This document shows, one piece after another, positions 16,924 to 25,069 of a DNA stretch of 64,000 bases. The translations under genes were made by a program, and so were the position numbers. Below the pieces are notes generated by a model. The model had not been told where the DNA came from and did no database searches. It saw only the letters and a list, made by a program, of their open reading frames with translations. The stretch's first letter is position 1, and each line of letters opens with the position of its first letter. This DNA comes from Dyadobacter sp. CECT 9275 (lineage in GTDB: Bacteria; Bacteroidota; Bacteroidia; Cytophagales; Spirosomataceae), in contig NZ_CAJRAF010000002.1 of assembly GCF_907164905.1 (NCBI RefSeq), positions 1,612,001-1,676,000 of the forward strand, in the 5' to 3' direction.

Positions 16924-16943
16924 GTACAATAATGCTATTGTAC
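16924..16943. promoter_or_regulatory. Inverted repeat upstream of the tRNA-like locus
   Basis: GTACAATA-ATGC-TATTGTAC is an 8-bp perfect dyad with a 4-base spacer, 17 bases before the predicted RNA 5' end. It may bind a regulator, possibly the adjacent Lrp-type protein (inference). Confidence 0.45.
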
Positions 16944-16960
16944 TACTTTTTGATTCTCAT

Positions 16961-17120
16961 TGTAGGGTGATGAAATTGGCAGCCATGCCCTCCTGTCTCG
17001 GGGGTGGTGAATCAGGGATAAACGCGGCATAATGCCGGCTTAGGCCGACTGGGGTGGACCACCAACAGTATTTGTACCGTAGCTAACCGCACCGTGGGTG
17101 GTTCGAATCCCCCTCCTACA
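16961..17120 (+). ncRNA. tRNA-like structured RNA with a ~90-nt insertion in the variable region
   Basis: The ends pair as a full 7-bp acceptor stem: TGTAGGG (16961-16967) with TCCTACA (17114-17120). The 5' part reads TGATGAAATTGGCAGCCATG, a D-arm close to that of type II (Leu/Ser) tRNAs with the GG pair. Then comes an anticodon-like arm, CCCTC-CTGTCTC-GGGGG (16988-17004). The 3' part has a T-arm GGTGG-TTCGAAT-CCCCC (17097-17113; four of five pairs). Between the two lie about 92 bases holding several hairpins: GGTGGT/ACCACC (17003-17063, alternative to the anticodon arm) enclosing CGGCA/TGCCG, then ACAGTA/TACCGT. The apparent anticodon GTC does not match the Leu/Ser-like body. It may be an unusual RNA, a disrupted tRNA or an intron-bearing tRNA. 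No CCA is encoded. Confidence 0.6.
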
Positions 17121-17196
17121 GCAAAAAAAACTTGACAAGCGATTATTTTCGTAGTAGTTTTATTTGGTTTTTAGTTTGTTGATGAAGTGTAATTTG

Positions 17197-17231
17197 ACAC
17201 GCGGGTTCATTTTGAAACCTGCGTGTTTTTC
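17197..17231 (+). terminator. Intrinsic terminator downstream of the tRNA-like RNA
   Basis: ACACGCGGGTT/AACCTGCGTGT forms an 11-bp stem with one G-T pair, followed by TTTTTCTTT. No coding gene precedes it on the plus strand, so it fits best as the 3' end of the transcript that carries the tRNA-like RNA. Confidence 0.75.
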
Positions 17232-17292
17232 TTTATATGGCTCAAAGTCCTGTAAATCAAGAATCTAGACTTAACACAGGAGTTTTTTTTAA

Positions 17293-17385
17293 CTTGCTGC
17301 CGGTACAGCAAAGGATGAAGGCATTCATGTACCCGTTTTCTCTGTACCTGAAGTATCGGATGTTTTTGCGGATAAAGTTAGTTAA
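17293..17385 (+). pseudogene. Short coding remnant
   Basis: A 30-codon frame (AAGTAKDEGIHVPVFSVPEV and on to VFADKVS, then stop) follows immediately after an in-frame stop and has no start codon. It reads as natural protein sequence, probably the 3' end of a lost gene. Family not recognised. Confidence 0.3.
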
Positions 17386-17404
17386 CCAGGCATATTGTAG
17401 CTGA

Positions 17405-17869
17405 ATGTATATCTACCTGCTATTTTTCCACTCTCTGTTCAGATGGCTGGTTTTGGCAGGCCTGGTGTATGCAGTTTATAAAGGTTTCAAGGGGTGGATG
17501 CAAAAAGGTACGTTTACCAAAACAGACGATACCGTCAGGCATGTAACGGCCACAATCTCCCATATCCAGCTTACCATTGGATACGTCCTCTATTTCAACA
17601 GCCCGGTGATTGCTTATTTCCGTTCCGACTACTCCGAAGCAAGTAAACATTTTGAATTCATGTTCTTTGGCATGATTCACATCCTGCTGATGACCATTGC
17701 GGTTTTCGTGATCAGTATCGGCTCGTCGGTTACCAAGAGGCTTGCAACCAACGAAGAAAAGTTCAGAACGATGGCCATTTGGTATGCAGTAGCCCTCCTT
17801 ATCATTTTCTGTGCCATTCCTTGGCCCTTTTCACCTCTCGCCAACCGCCCCTATATCAGACCATTTTAA
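17405..17869 (+). CDS. Four-helix membrane protein (cytochrome b-like, unassigned)
   Basis: The 154-residue protein has four predicted membrane helices, near residues 5-25, 50-67, 85-105 and 122-142. His residues lie in or near three of them (FFHSLFRW, SHIQLTIGY, GMIHILLMT). The layout is common in Bacteroidota, where such genes are sometimes called cytochrome b561-like, but I see no firm haem-binding pattern. It has no obvious operon partner: the tRNA-like locus is upstream and a convergent outer-membrane protein gene downstream. Confidence 0.7.
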   Translation: MYIYLLFFHSLFRWLVLAGLVYAVYKGFKGWMQKGTFTKTDDTVRHVTATISHIQLTIGYVLYFNSPVIAYFRSDYSEASKHFEFMFFGMIHILLMTIAVFVISIGSSVTKRLATNEEKFRTMAIWYAVALLIIFCAIPWPFSPLANRPYIRPF

Positions 17870-17915
17870 GGTTGGCATATTTTAATGCGGAACAGGCAGT
17901 TTTTCCTACATTTTT

Positions 17916-18839
17916 TTATTTTTTCCTTTTGAACTTTGGCGGCTGTACGTATAACTCTACTGTAGCTGTCAGGCCAGATGTTTTCACAGGCGAAGCTCCC
18001 TCTACGAGTTTGTTGGTAAGATTGGTACGATATCCGCCAAAAACCTCGAAGCCAGCGTAATTCCCCAGCCTGCGGTTGTAAGACAAGCCAAGGTCAACAT
18101 CTACCCTCCGGCAAACGCCGGGGTCTGTGGCGGACACCTGCCTGAGATAATAGGTGCGGGTAACAGCCTCGCCTTTCAGGTAAATAATGTCGGAAGGAGA
18201 AAGATTTCTGCGGAAGGAAATTCGCTGGGGAAGAATCATTTCCAGACCTGCATTTTCTGAAAAATTGTAGTTAAAAAGCAACACCGGCAACACCGTGAGC
18301 TTAAAACTCCGGTTAACCATCACACCAGCTCCAATTTCCTTATCAGGAGAAAGCCTTTTCAGAAATGCGGAAGAAAAGGTATAGTTAAAAGGTATCTGCC
18401 TGGCGGTTAGTTCGCCGAAATTGCCGCTTTTACTGATGTGTGATGTTAAAACAAGCCAGGAGCTGCTGTCCAGCTTCACGAGCGATCTCAGGTCGAGCCC
18501 AAAAGAGCGTAATTTCCAGTCAGACATGTGGCTGATCGGATTTTCACCGCTGCTTTTCATCTCCCATTGCTCGGTACGGTAATGCGGCCCGAGTATTACC
18601 GAAACCTTTTCTTTATGAATTACCGGTAACCAGGCTCTGAAAAAATACTCCTCCTGTGTGAAAGTCTTGGTTCCTGCTCCCGGGAAACGATATACTTTGC
18701 CAGGGGCATGTGTATGTCTGATCGTGAGCCATTTGGACGGCGCCATACCGGCAAGACCTGGCTTAAGGGACTGACAACAAACTTTAAGGCTTAAGCACGA
18801 TAATAAAACAATAAATGCTTCCTGGGCACGAAACTGCAT
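17916..18839 (-). CDS. Outer-membrane beta-barrel protein (DUF6268-like)
   Basis: The 307-residue protein has a signal peptide (about residues 1-22, ending VCCQS). Alternating amphipathic strands then run to the C-terminus, such as EEYFFRAWLPVIHKEKVSVILGPHYRTEQW, LLFNYNFSENAGLEMILPQRISFRR and GFEVFGGYRTNLTNK. This is typical of small outer-membrane barrels of the DUF6268 kind. The C-terminus ends in basic residues after PPKFKRKK rather than in an aromatic, slightly unusual for a barrel. It converges with the four-helix protein gene. Function unknown. Confidence 0.65.
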   Translation of the reverse strand: MQFRAQEAFIVLLSCLSLKVCCQSLKPGLAGMAPSKWLTIRHTHAPGKVYRFPGAGTKTFTQEEYFFRAWLPVIHKEKVSVILGPHYRTEQWEMKSSGENPISHMSDWKLRSFGLDLRSLVKLDSSSWLVLTSHISKSGNFGELTARQIPFNYTFSSAFLKRLSPDKEIGAGVMVNRSFKLTVLPVLLFNYNFSENAGLEMILPQRISFRRNLSPSDIIYLKGEAVTRTYYLRQVSATDPGVCRRVDVDLGLSYNRRLGNYAGFEVFGGYRTNLTNKLVEGASPVKTSGLTATVELYVQPPKFKRKK

Positions 18840-19329
18840 AAATTCTGTTCAAATATTTTTAAAGAACCAAAAACAACCGGTTAAACCGGACTATTGCACT
18901 TTCAATCCCATTGATATCGGTCGGCCAACGCTATGTCCACGCTGTTCCGCCACATGATCACCAATCCACAGGTGCGTAACGCAAAGCGATTTATTTTAAG
19001 TTCCCACCTCAAGGTAAGCTACTAAACTTTTGATCGATAAGTGATTACAGACACTATACTGCTTAAATACCAAAATTATCCGAAACACTGCTTCAGCTAT
19101 ATCCTTCATTACCCATGCCAATATCAACGCATTTCTGTAAACGTCAATACCCGTTATTTTATTGGATTCATTCACCAGGATACCTCTTTCTAAATCCCAA
19201 AATCCCAGGTTGACCGAAGCAGGCAAGACAGCTTCACCACTGCCGTCAACGATTTCGGCCCATACAACATTTGCCCGGGTACTGGCATAAAGTTTGATAA
19301 CGAATATTCCCCATCCTAAACTACCGGTC
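18840..19329. other. 490-base stretch without a confident gene
   Basis: It holds a 13-base dyad (CCGGTT-A-AACCGG, 18877-18889) and a leftward frame of up to 121 codons (18996-19361) that overlaps the ligase start. The frame has plausible amino-acid use (SNKITGIDVYRNALILAWVMKDIAEAVF) but no recognised motif. Its best start would coincide with the ligase ATG, leaving no room for a promoter. It could be a decayed gene. Confidence 0.3.
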
Positions 19330-20409
19330 ATGAGCTTAGTTAAATATAAAGAAAAACGCACTTTTGATAAAACACCTGAGTCTAAGGCCAGCGAACCGGA
19401 TATAGCGCACCTGTTAAAAAAAGCGCCCAGGCAGAAACAACCAACGTCTTTCTCACCAATGCTTGCAACGCTGACGGATGCACCCTTTGATGATCCCGGC
19501 TGGGAATATGAAGTAAAATGGGATGGCTACCGTGCTGTGGCTTTTATGCATAAAAATGAGGTTGAACTGAAATCACGGAACGACAAATCGTTTAATGAAA
19601 AATTTTATCCGGTATACGAAGCCCTGAAAAACTGGAACATCAACGCAATCGTTGATGGCGAGGTGGTGGTGACGATGAAGAACGGAATCTCCAGTTTCGG
19701 TGCACTGCAGAACTGGAGAAGCGAAGCCGACGGAAACTTATACTATTACGTTTTTGATATTGTCTGGCTGGATGGAAAAGATCTCACCGGATTGCCTCTT
19801 TTTGAAAGAAAAACAATTTTGAAAAGTGTCCTTCCGGCAGAAGGAATAATCCGTAGCGGGTACAGCGTCCAGGCTGACGGAACCGCGTTCTTCGGAGCAG
19901 CGAGAGATTTGGGAATTGAAGGGATCATTGCTAAAAAATCAGATAGCCTGTACCTCCCGGGAGAACGTTCACGGGAGTGGCTTAAAATAAAAGTGAATAA
20001 AAGACAGGAAGTTGTCATCGCGGGATATACCCGCAATGAGGGTTCACCCAAATATTTCAGTTCGTTGTTGCTGGGCGTTTATGAAGGCGGTCAGCTGAAA
20101 TATGTCGGTAAGGTGGGTACAGGTTTTAAAGATAAGCAGCAAAGAGAAATGATCCAGCTCTTCAAACCGCTGGTTATCCAGAAAAGCCCCTTTGAGGAAG
20201 AGCCCGACTACAACAAACCCTCCCGTTTCAGGCCCGATCCGCCGCATGCCAAAGCTACCTGGCTCAAACCCTCGCTGGTTTGTGAGGTAAGTTTTACGGA
20301 GGTAACAGCAGACGGCGTTTTCCGGCATCCGTCATTTGAAGGAATGAGAGAAGACAAAAGCGCTATGGAAGTGGTGCGTGAAACAGCAAAGCCTGTTAAA
20401 AAATCCTGA
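19330..20409 (+). CDS. ligD: ATP-dependent DNA ligase, LigD-type ligase domain
   Basis: The 359-residue protein begins MSLVKYKEKRTFDKTPE, the typical linker of Bacteroidota LigD proteins. It carries the nucleotidyltransferase motif EVKWDGYR with catalytic Lys63, VDGEVVV (motif III), DIVWLDG, EGIIAKK (motif IV) and the OB-fold part ending LVCEVSFTEVT. Adenylation and nick sealing should be intact. The 3'-phosphoesterase and primase-polymerase domains of full LigD are absent, and no Ku gene is in the window, so it may act alone or with split partners elsewhere. The start was chosen at 19330 over an ATG 36 bases upstream because the conserved N-terminus begins there. A small HHH-like gene follows after 21 bases. 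Confidence 0.9.
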   Translation: MSLVKYKEKRTFDKTPESKASEPDIAHLLKKAPRQKQPTSFSPMLATLTDAPFDDPGWEYEVKWDGYRAVAFMHKNEVELKSRNDKSFNEKFYPVYEALKNWNINAIVDGEVVVTMKNGISSFGALQNWRSEADGNLYYYVFDIVWLDGKDLTGLPLFERKTILKSVLPAEGIIRSGYSVQADGTAFFGAARDLGIEGIIAKKSDSLYLPGERSREWLKIKVNKRQEVVIAGYTRNEGSPKYFSSLLLGVYEGGQLKYVGKVGTGFKDKQQREMIQLFKPLVIQKSPFEEEPDYNKPSRFRPDPPHAKATWLKPSLVCEVSFTEVTADGVFRHPSFEGMREDKSAMEVVRETAKPVKKS

Positions 20410-20430
20410 AGAAGAAAACCATCAAGTAAA

Positions 20431-20649
20431 ATGAAAAAGAAAAGCGAACTGACCGGCCAGACCGGAGACCTTCCGGATCATCTGAGTGAACCGGCCAAAC
20501 GTGCGCTGGTTGCGGCAAATCTGACCAGCCTTAAAAAACTGTCAGAGCTCAAGGAAGCCGATGTTACCTTCCTGCACGGAATAGGTCCTGACGCAATAAG
20601 AAAACTACGGACAGCCTTGTCGGCAGTTGATTTATCATTCCGTGATTAA
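20431..20649 (+). CDS. Small helix-hairpin-helix-like protein (RNA polymerase alpha CTD-type)
   Basis: The 72-residue protein reads LPDHLSEPAKRALVAANLTSLKKLSELKEADVTFLHGIGPDAIRKLRTALS. This is the fold pattern of the helix-hairpin-helix domain seen in the alpha C-terminal domain of RNA polymerase and in many DNA-repair proteins, with the glycine turn GIGPDAIRKL. It should bind DNA nonspecifically. It follows the ligase gene by 21 bases in the same direction, so a supporting role in end joining is reasonable inference. Too short for any enzyme. Confidence 0.75.
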   Translation: MKKKSELTGQTGDLPDHLSEPAKRALVAANLTSLKKLSELKEADVTFLHGIGPDAIRKLRTALSAVDLSFRD

Positions 20650-20660
20650 CACGGGGAGTA

Positions 20661-21026
20661 TCAGACCGTCTCGGGCCTGCGCTGTTCCAGAAAAAGCCGG
20701 ATGGTATTGTCCACAAATTCACGTTTTACCACAAACCATTCGTAACTGAAAAAAGTATAAGCCATTTTGGCCTGTTCGTTTTTTTCATCCAGATCAGGTT
20801 CATCGGGATCCGCCAGTACTTCATCCATGACATCCAGCGACCAAAAATCAGGGGCATTTTCCGCATCCTCAAATTTCGATTCCATCATATTGATCACATC
20901 CCCAACCTGTGGAACGATGTCATGCCCGGGCCTGAAGGTTATCCCATTAAATGCCCACAGTACCTGTTCTTCCTGCACCGACAAACCAGCAGGGCTATTG
21001 AAATACAATCGAATATCCGGATTCAT
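20661..21026 (-). CDS. Hypothetical acidic protein
   Basis: The 121-residue protein has no recognised family. It starts MNPDIRLYFNSPAGLSVQEEQVLWAFNGITFRPGHDIVPQVGDVIN and has an acidic middle (DPDEPDLDEKNEQ), then MAYTFFSYEWFVVKREFVDN. No signal peptide or membrane segment is seen. It converges with the HHH-like gene with an 11-base gap and diverges from terC. Codon use is like that of its neighbours, so it is probably real. Confidence 0.6.
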   Translation of the reverse strand: MNPDIRLYFNSPAGLSVQEEQVLWAFNGITFRPGHDIVPQVGDVINMMESKFEDAENAPDFWSLDVMDEVLADPDEPDLDEKNEQAKMAYTFFSYEWFVVKREFVDNTIRLFLEQRRPETV

Positions 21027-21131
21027 TTTTTTTCAATTTAGTAATCGATAAAGATTTCTAGGTGGAATGATATTTTATTTGGATAATTTAACCAACTCAA
21101 CCTATAGGATACTTAACAATTTTCGTTCCAC

Positions 21132-21884
21132 ATGGACTTTGAAATCATCATATCCCTTCTTACCCTGATCGCTCTTGAAGCCGTTTTAGGAATAGATAAC
21201 GTCATTTTTATCTCAATTATCGCAGGAAAATTGCCTGAAGACCAACAAAAAAAGGCTCGTAGATATGGCTTGATCCTGGCGGGGGCCCTAAGAATAGGAC
21301 TGTTACTGCTGATATCGTTCATATTAAAACTGGACAAAGATCTGTTTGAGATCTTCGGCTATGGTTTTTCCGGGAAAGACCTGGTACTGCTTTCGGGAGG
21401 TCTATTTCTGCTTTATAAAAGCTCCAAGGAAATATACCATAAAATGGAAGGCGAGCCGGGGGACCAGAGCAAGAACATCAAAGCCAGCACTTTCACCGAA
21501 GTTATCATTCAGATCCTGATCATGGATATGGTTTTTTCTATTGATTCCATCATCACAGCCATTGGCATGGTCAAGGAGGTATGGGTGATGTATGTTGCGG
21601 TTATTGTAACCGTTGCCATCATGCTTTTTGCGGCGGAGAGCATCAGCGACTTCGTAAACAGGCATCCAGCCTTTAAAATGCTGGCCTTATCCTTCCTCCT
21701 CCTGATCGGATTTTCACTCATGAGTGAAGGCCTGGGCGTTGAAATTCCCAAGGGGTATATTTATTTCTCCATGGCATTCTCCTTACTGGTTGATGTGGTT
21801 CAGATGAAGACAAGCAAATCAGAATCCGTTCCCGTGAAAACGCATGAACACTATACTCCGCGTGATGAAAAGCAGGAAGGATGA
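21132..21884 (+). CDS. TerC-family integral membrane protein
   Basis: The 250-residue protein has about seven membrane helices and the TerC/YjbE signature. ALEAVLGIDNVIFISII contains the conserved LGIDN Asp, and MDMVFSIDSIITAIGM contains the repeat-related FSIDS. Gly-rich FGYGFSGKDLVLLSGGLFLLYKSSKE lies between. The family is tied to tellurite resistance and, in better studied members, to manganese export through the acidic pair. It ends in a hydrophilic tail (SVPVKTHEHYTPRDEKQ). It stands alone and converges with the AlkD-like gene. Confidence 0.9.
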   Translation: MDFEIIISLLTLIALEAVLGIDNVIFISIIAGKLPEDQQKKARRYGLILAGALRIGLLLLISFILKLDKDLFEIFGYGFSGKDLVLLSGGLFLLYKSSKEIYHKMEGEPGDQSKNIKASTFTEVIIQILIMDMVFSIDSIITAIGMVKEVWVMYVAVIVTVAIMLFAAESISDFVNRHPAFKMLALSFLLLIGFSLMSEGLGVEIPKGYIYFSMAFSLLVDVVQMKTSKSESVPVKTHEHYTPRDEKQEG

Positions 21885-21912
21885 GAATGATTGTGCAGTG
21901 CTCTTAACTGAT

Positions 21913-23016
21913 TTACCCGGCCACGATCTCAAAAGTCCTTATCTCCTTCTCTTCCCCGTTAACGATCACCGACAGCTGGTGCTGCCCGGTGTAAAAAACC
22001 TTGGTGGTAATCAGCCTGAAGGATTGTTTCCTTCGGACGGTTACCATTTCATTTGGCGGGTACATTTTCTCACTGATTTTAAACACTTTACGCGAAAGCT
22101 GTCCATTGGCTTTTCTGTAATAAATACCATATTCCAGACGTACGGTCTGCTTGTCGCTGCTCTGGTTGCTGACCTTGAATACAAACTCAACACTTTCCCC
22201 TATTTTCACTTCCGGCGTAAGTATCTCAAGATCGGTTACCGATATATTTTCACTCGTGAGGCCGTAGTGTTTCAGTATTTCGGAATGTCCCTGTTTTAAC
22301 AAGGTACGGCTGCCATGTTTGATGATCGCATCGGTTTCCCTGCTGATCCCCCGCCATTTTTCGGCGAGGGCAATAACAAGGTCCGGATGATCTTTGGCGA
22401 TATCGTTAATGCTATTGGCAACGCTTCGTCTGACAGATTCTGACGGATCCTGTTTGAGATTTTCCAATAGTGGCAACAAGGGCTCGGGATTTTTTTTAAG
22501 TGTCGGCAAAGCCATCGCCCAAGGCAAACGCGGACGGCTGCCTTCGCTTGCCAAACGCCTTACCTGTGAATTTTCATGTTTGGACCAAATAATCATCTGA
22601 TTGATCATCCGGTCACCATATCGGAGTATAAATGGTCTTACTGCAAACTCGCAGCTAATAAACCGGGTAACCATTTCCAGCGCCCTGACGGAAGTGTCAA
22701 AATCTTCCATTCCATAGGTTTCAATGTAATCTGCCAGAAATATGTAGGCCAGGGTATCCTGGCCGGAATTATCTTCACGGAGCTGACCAATGATCTGTCC
22801 GATGGCATCAACAGCTGCGGGATAATCATCAGGAAGAAAGAAGTGAAATACGCGTGTGGTATGTTTCATCCGTTCCTTCCATTCCATGGTTTTAAATTCA
22901 TCCGTAAAGATCATGCTGATGAACTTCTTTTGCTCAAATGAAGGGATGATTTTTGTGATCGTACCTGCCAGTCTTTCGTAGAAGGAAAGGGAATAAATGT
23001 CTTTGATTAGGCTCAC
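21913..23016 (-). CDS. DNA alkylation repair protein, AlkD-like HEAT repeats, with C-terminal beta domain
   Basis: In this 367-residue protein, residues 1-240 form HEAT-like helical repeats of the AlkD/AlkC type. Blocks include FSFYERLAG-like repeats, LAYIFLADYIETYGMEDFDTS, WSKHENSQVRRLASEGSRPRLPW and QDPSESVRRSVANSINDIAKDHPDLV. The VRRLASEGSRPRLPW and SVRRSVANSINDI blocks are typical of the AlkC branch, which removes positively charged alkyl adducts. Residues 265-367 look like an immunoglobulin-type sheet (VEFVFKVSNQSSDKQTVRLEYGIYY), as found in some AlkC relatives. Expected role: cytoplasmic base-excision repair. Confidence 0.85.
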   Translation of the reverse strand: MSLIKDIYSLSFYERLAGTITKIIPSFEQKKFISMIFTDEFKTMEWKERMKHTTRVFHFFLPDDYPAAVDAIGQIIGQLREDNSGQDTLAYIFLADYIETYGMEDFDTSVRALEMVTRFISCEFAVRPFILRYGDRMINQMIIWSKHENSQVRRLASEGSRPRLPWAMALPTLKKNPEPLLPLLENLKQDPSESVRRSVANSINDIAKDHPDLVIALAEKWRGISRETDAIIKHGSRTLLKQGHSEILKHYGLTSENISVTDLEILTPEVKIGESVEFVFKVSNQSSDKQTVRLEYGIYYRKANGQLSRKVFKISEKMYPPNEMVTVRRKQSFRLITTKVFYTGQHQLSVIVNGEEKEIRTFEIVAG

Positions 23017-23104
23017 TATAATGGCTGTTTATTTTTTCAGGTTAATCCAAAAACGCTGATCCCCTGCCAACCAGAAACTACAAATGTAGTGCAAAAATGC
23101 AGCG

Positions 23105-25012
23105 TTATTTTTGCAAAGCTAATAGCTGCTCCTTCAATTTTAAAGCTGTAGCATTACGGGGATCTATCTGAAGCGACCTTGTTATGTATTTACCTGCGGC
23201 GGAAGTATTAGCAAATTTAAGATAACCTGCAGCCAGCTGATTACTGAGTTCCACGCTTGAGCTGTCCTTTTCAAAACTGTTCCTGACCTGAACGAGTTGA
23301 GCAGTAACCGAATGCAGTTCATTGAGACTGAACCGGCTGGGATTATTTGCTGCGGCATATTCAATGTAGGCCAATGCTTCCTTAGGCCTGTCCAGTTTCA
23401 GCAAGGTCACAAACAGCATTCTGGCGCGTTCAAAATTACTCGCTTCTCTGAACGCCTTCATCAGGTATGGAATCGCTTTTTCATCTTCATGCAGTAGCAG
23501 GCAAAGCTTTGCGGCTTTATCGCACAGGCCAGTATCCAGCGGATTGTTCAGGATGAGCGCTTCGGTAACCCTTAAAACGCCGGCAGTATCTCCCTTTCCG
23601 GCATAATGATTCTGCAGGCGGGTCATCGCTTCGGGCCAGGTTATTTGTTTGACCACAACTGCCCCGGCCAATTCCTCCTCTACTGTTTTTACACCCTTTT
23701 CCACGGAGGGCATGGGAATATTAAAAGGCCATCCCTCTTTCAGGATCATGATCTCATAAGTTCCTTTTAACGAATCCAGTTGGGTCAGAGGCATTTGCTT
23801 TCGCAGCTCAGAAAACGAAAGGTTGTTCCCTCCTCTCAACGGGATCAGCTTACTCCTTTGTAACCCTTCGTAAAAAGCCTCGGACAACAACCCATATCCA
23901 TACAAATTGGGATGCACATGTTCCAGCATGGTTTCTTCACCAATTATGCCATGGGGAGCGTATGACTCAAACAAACTTTTGGTATCCACCCAGGTCACAT
24001 TTTTGTACTGTGCTGCAACCTCCTGTATGATTTGGTTCATAGCTTCCGGAGCCCTGAAACGTAAAACATCCAGTTCACGGGCCTGGATATACTCTTTTTT
24101 CGCTTCGGTAAAGTTTCCTTGTTCATACCATTTACCAGCCGCCTGGTAATGAAAATCGGCTGAAACATCTTTGCCTCCTTTCAGGCTGACCAAAGGTTTC
24201 AGATCCTTTTCATTGCTAACCAGATTGCTGATGAGAACCGGAATACGATGGTCGCTCATGAGCTGGCAAAGATCATTGATATTGCTGCTAAACTGTTCAA
24301 TACCAGCCTGATATGACTTTGACCCGTAAGTAATCAGCTGCCCTGCCGCCATTCGTTTCATAAGATTTTCACGCAGGTCTATTTTATTTCCTGAAAACAC
24401 ATCACCAATACCATAGACGGCGGATGAGAGCAATTGCATAAACCTGTAATTGCGAAAATGAATCAGCAGTCTGATCAAAAAGGGAAAACGTCCCAAGCTT
24501 CCGGTTGTTGCGGCTCCCAGGGCACCGTAATATTCATTGTGGCCGGTATAAACAAGTACCGCGTCGGGCTGATAATCCACTATGTTTTTGGCAAAATCAA
24601 GAACCGTGTAGGAATTCACGGCCGTTAGGGAAAGGTTTATCACCTCAAAATCCCTTTCCGGAAACGTATGCATCAACCGGTACTGAAGCCAGCGATGAAA
24701 AGAACCGTTGTACATGTAGGGATACCCCAGCGTAGTGGATTCACCCAATACAAATAAACGGAAAGTGCCTTTTTTCTTGTCACGGGGGAAGGATTCAAAA
24801 TTACCTACGGTAGCATTTTGCTGTCTGGAAAAGTACTTTTCCGAAGTATATCTGTTCATAACCAGATAACCCGGATGCGCAGGATCTTCAACAAAAAGGC
24901 TTAGGTCATGACCATATCCAAACAGCCTTAGGCCACCTTCCAAAATGGCCAGAAGAAAAACCGGGGATAACAGGGCCAGGCTTTTGAATAACAGCAGACG
25001 CTTCTTGTTCAT
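23105..25012 (-). CDS. SGNH/GDSL-type hydrolase with C-terminal TPR-like repeats
   Basis: The 635-residue protein has an N-terminal membrane anchor or signal (KRLLLFKSLALLSPVFLLAILE). An SGNH hydrolase domain follows, with RLFVLGESTTLGYP (block I Ser), VLVYTGHNEYYG (Gly/Asn) and a DKxxxEHVHPN-like end (MLEHVHPNLYGYG, catalytic His). Residues 430-635 contain helical repeats (PYLMKAFREASNFERARMLFVTLLKLDRPKEALAYIEYA, SAAGKYITRSLQIDPRNATALKLK), consistent with TPRs. It follows SusD after 57 bases containing a long hairpin. It may remove ester groups from the glycan or lipid taken up by the SusC/SusD pair (inference). I start at 25012, since this ATG opens directly on the anchor. Confidence 0.75.
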   Translation of the reverse strand: MNKKRLLLFKSLALLSPVFLLAILEGGLRLFGYGHDLSLFVEDPAHPGYLVMNRYTSEKYFSRQQNATVGNFESFPRDKKKGTFRLFVLGESTTLGYPYMYNGSFHRWLQYRLMHTFPERDFEVINLSLTAVNSYTVLDFAKNIVDYQPDAVLVYTGHNEYYGALGAATTGSLGRFPFLIRLLIHFRNYRFMQLLSSAVYGIGDVFSGNKIDLRENLMKRMAAGQLITYGSKSYQAGIEQFSSNINDLCQLMSDHRIPVLISNLVSNEKDLKPLVSLKGGKDVSADFHYQAAGKWYEQGNFTEAKKEYIQARELDVLRFRAPEAMNQIIQEVAAQYKNVTWVDTKSLFESYAPHGIIGEETMLEHVHPNLYGYGLLSEAFYEGLQRSKLIPLRGGNNLSFSELRKQMPLTQLDSLKGTYEIMILKEGWPFNIPMPSVEKGVKTVEEELAGAVVVKQITWPEAMTRLQNHYAGKGDTAGVLRVTEALILNNPLDTGLCDKAAKLCLLLHEDEKAIPYLMKAFREASNFERARMLFVTLLKLDRPKEALAYIEYAAANNPSRFSLNELHSVTAQLVQVRNSFEKDSSSVELSNQLAAGYLKFANTSAAGKYITRSLQIDPRNATALKLKEQLLALQK

Positions 25013-25023
25013 TATCAGCGGAA

Positions 25024-25054
25024 GACTTTCCAAGTCTTGAAGACTTGGAAAGTC
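25024..25054 (-). terminator. Long perfect hairpin after susD
   Basis: GACTTTCCAAGTCT-TGA-AGACTTGGAAAGTC is a perfect 14-bp stem with a 3-base loop between the SusD and SGNH genes. There is no T-run, so it may be a transcript-stabilising or partial stop signal, or a dispersed repeat copy. Confidence 0.6.
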
Positions 25055-25069
25055 TAAGTTTATTTCAGT

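Noticed and set aside
16961..17120. Interpretation of the tRNA-like RNA as tmRNA or selenocysteine tRNA
   Set aside because: There is no tag-coding frame or tmRNA-length body, and the arms do not match the selenocysteine tRNA layout.
18996..19361. Leftward 121-codon frame overlapping the ligase start
   Set aside because: Its start would coincide with the ligase ATG and no family is recognised; noted only as a possible remnant.
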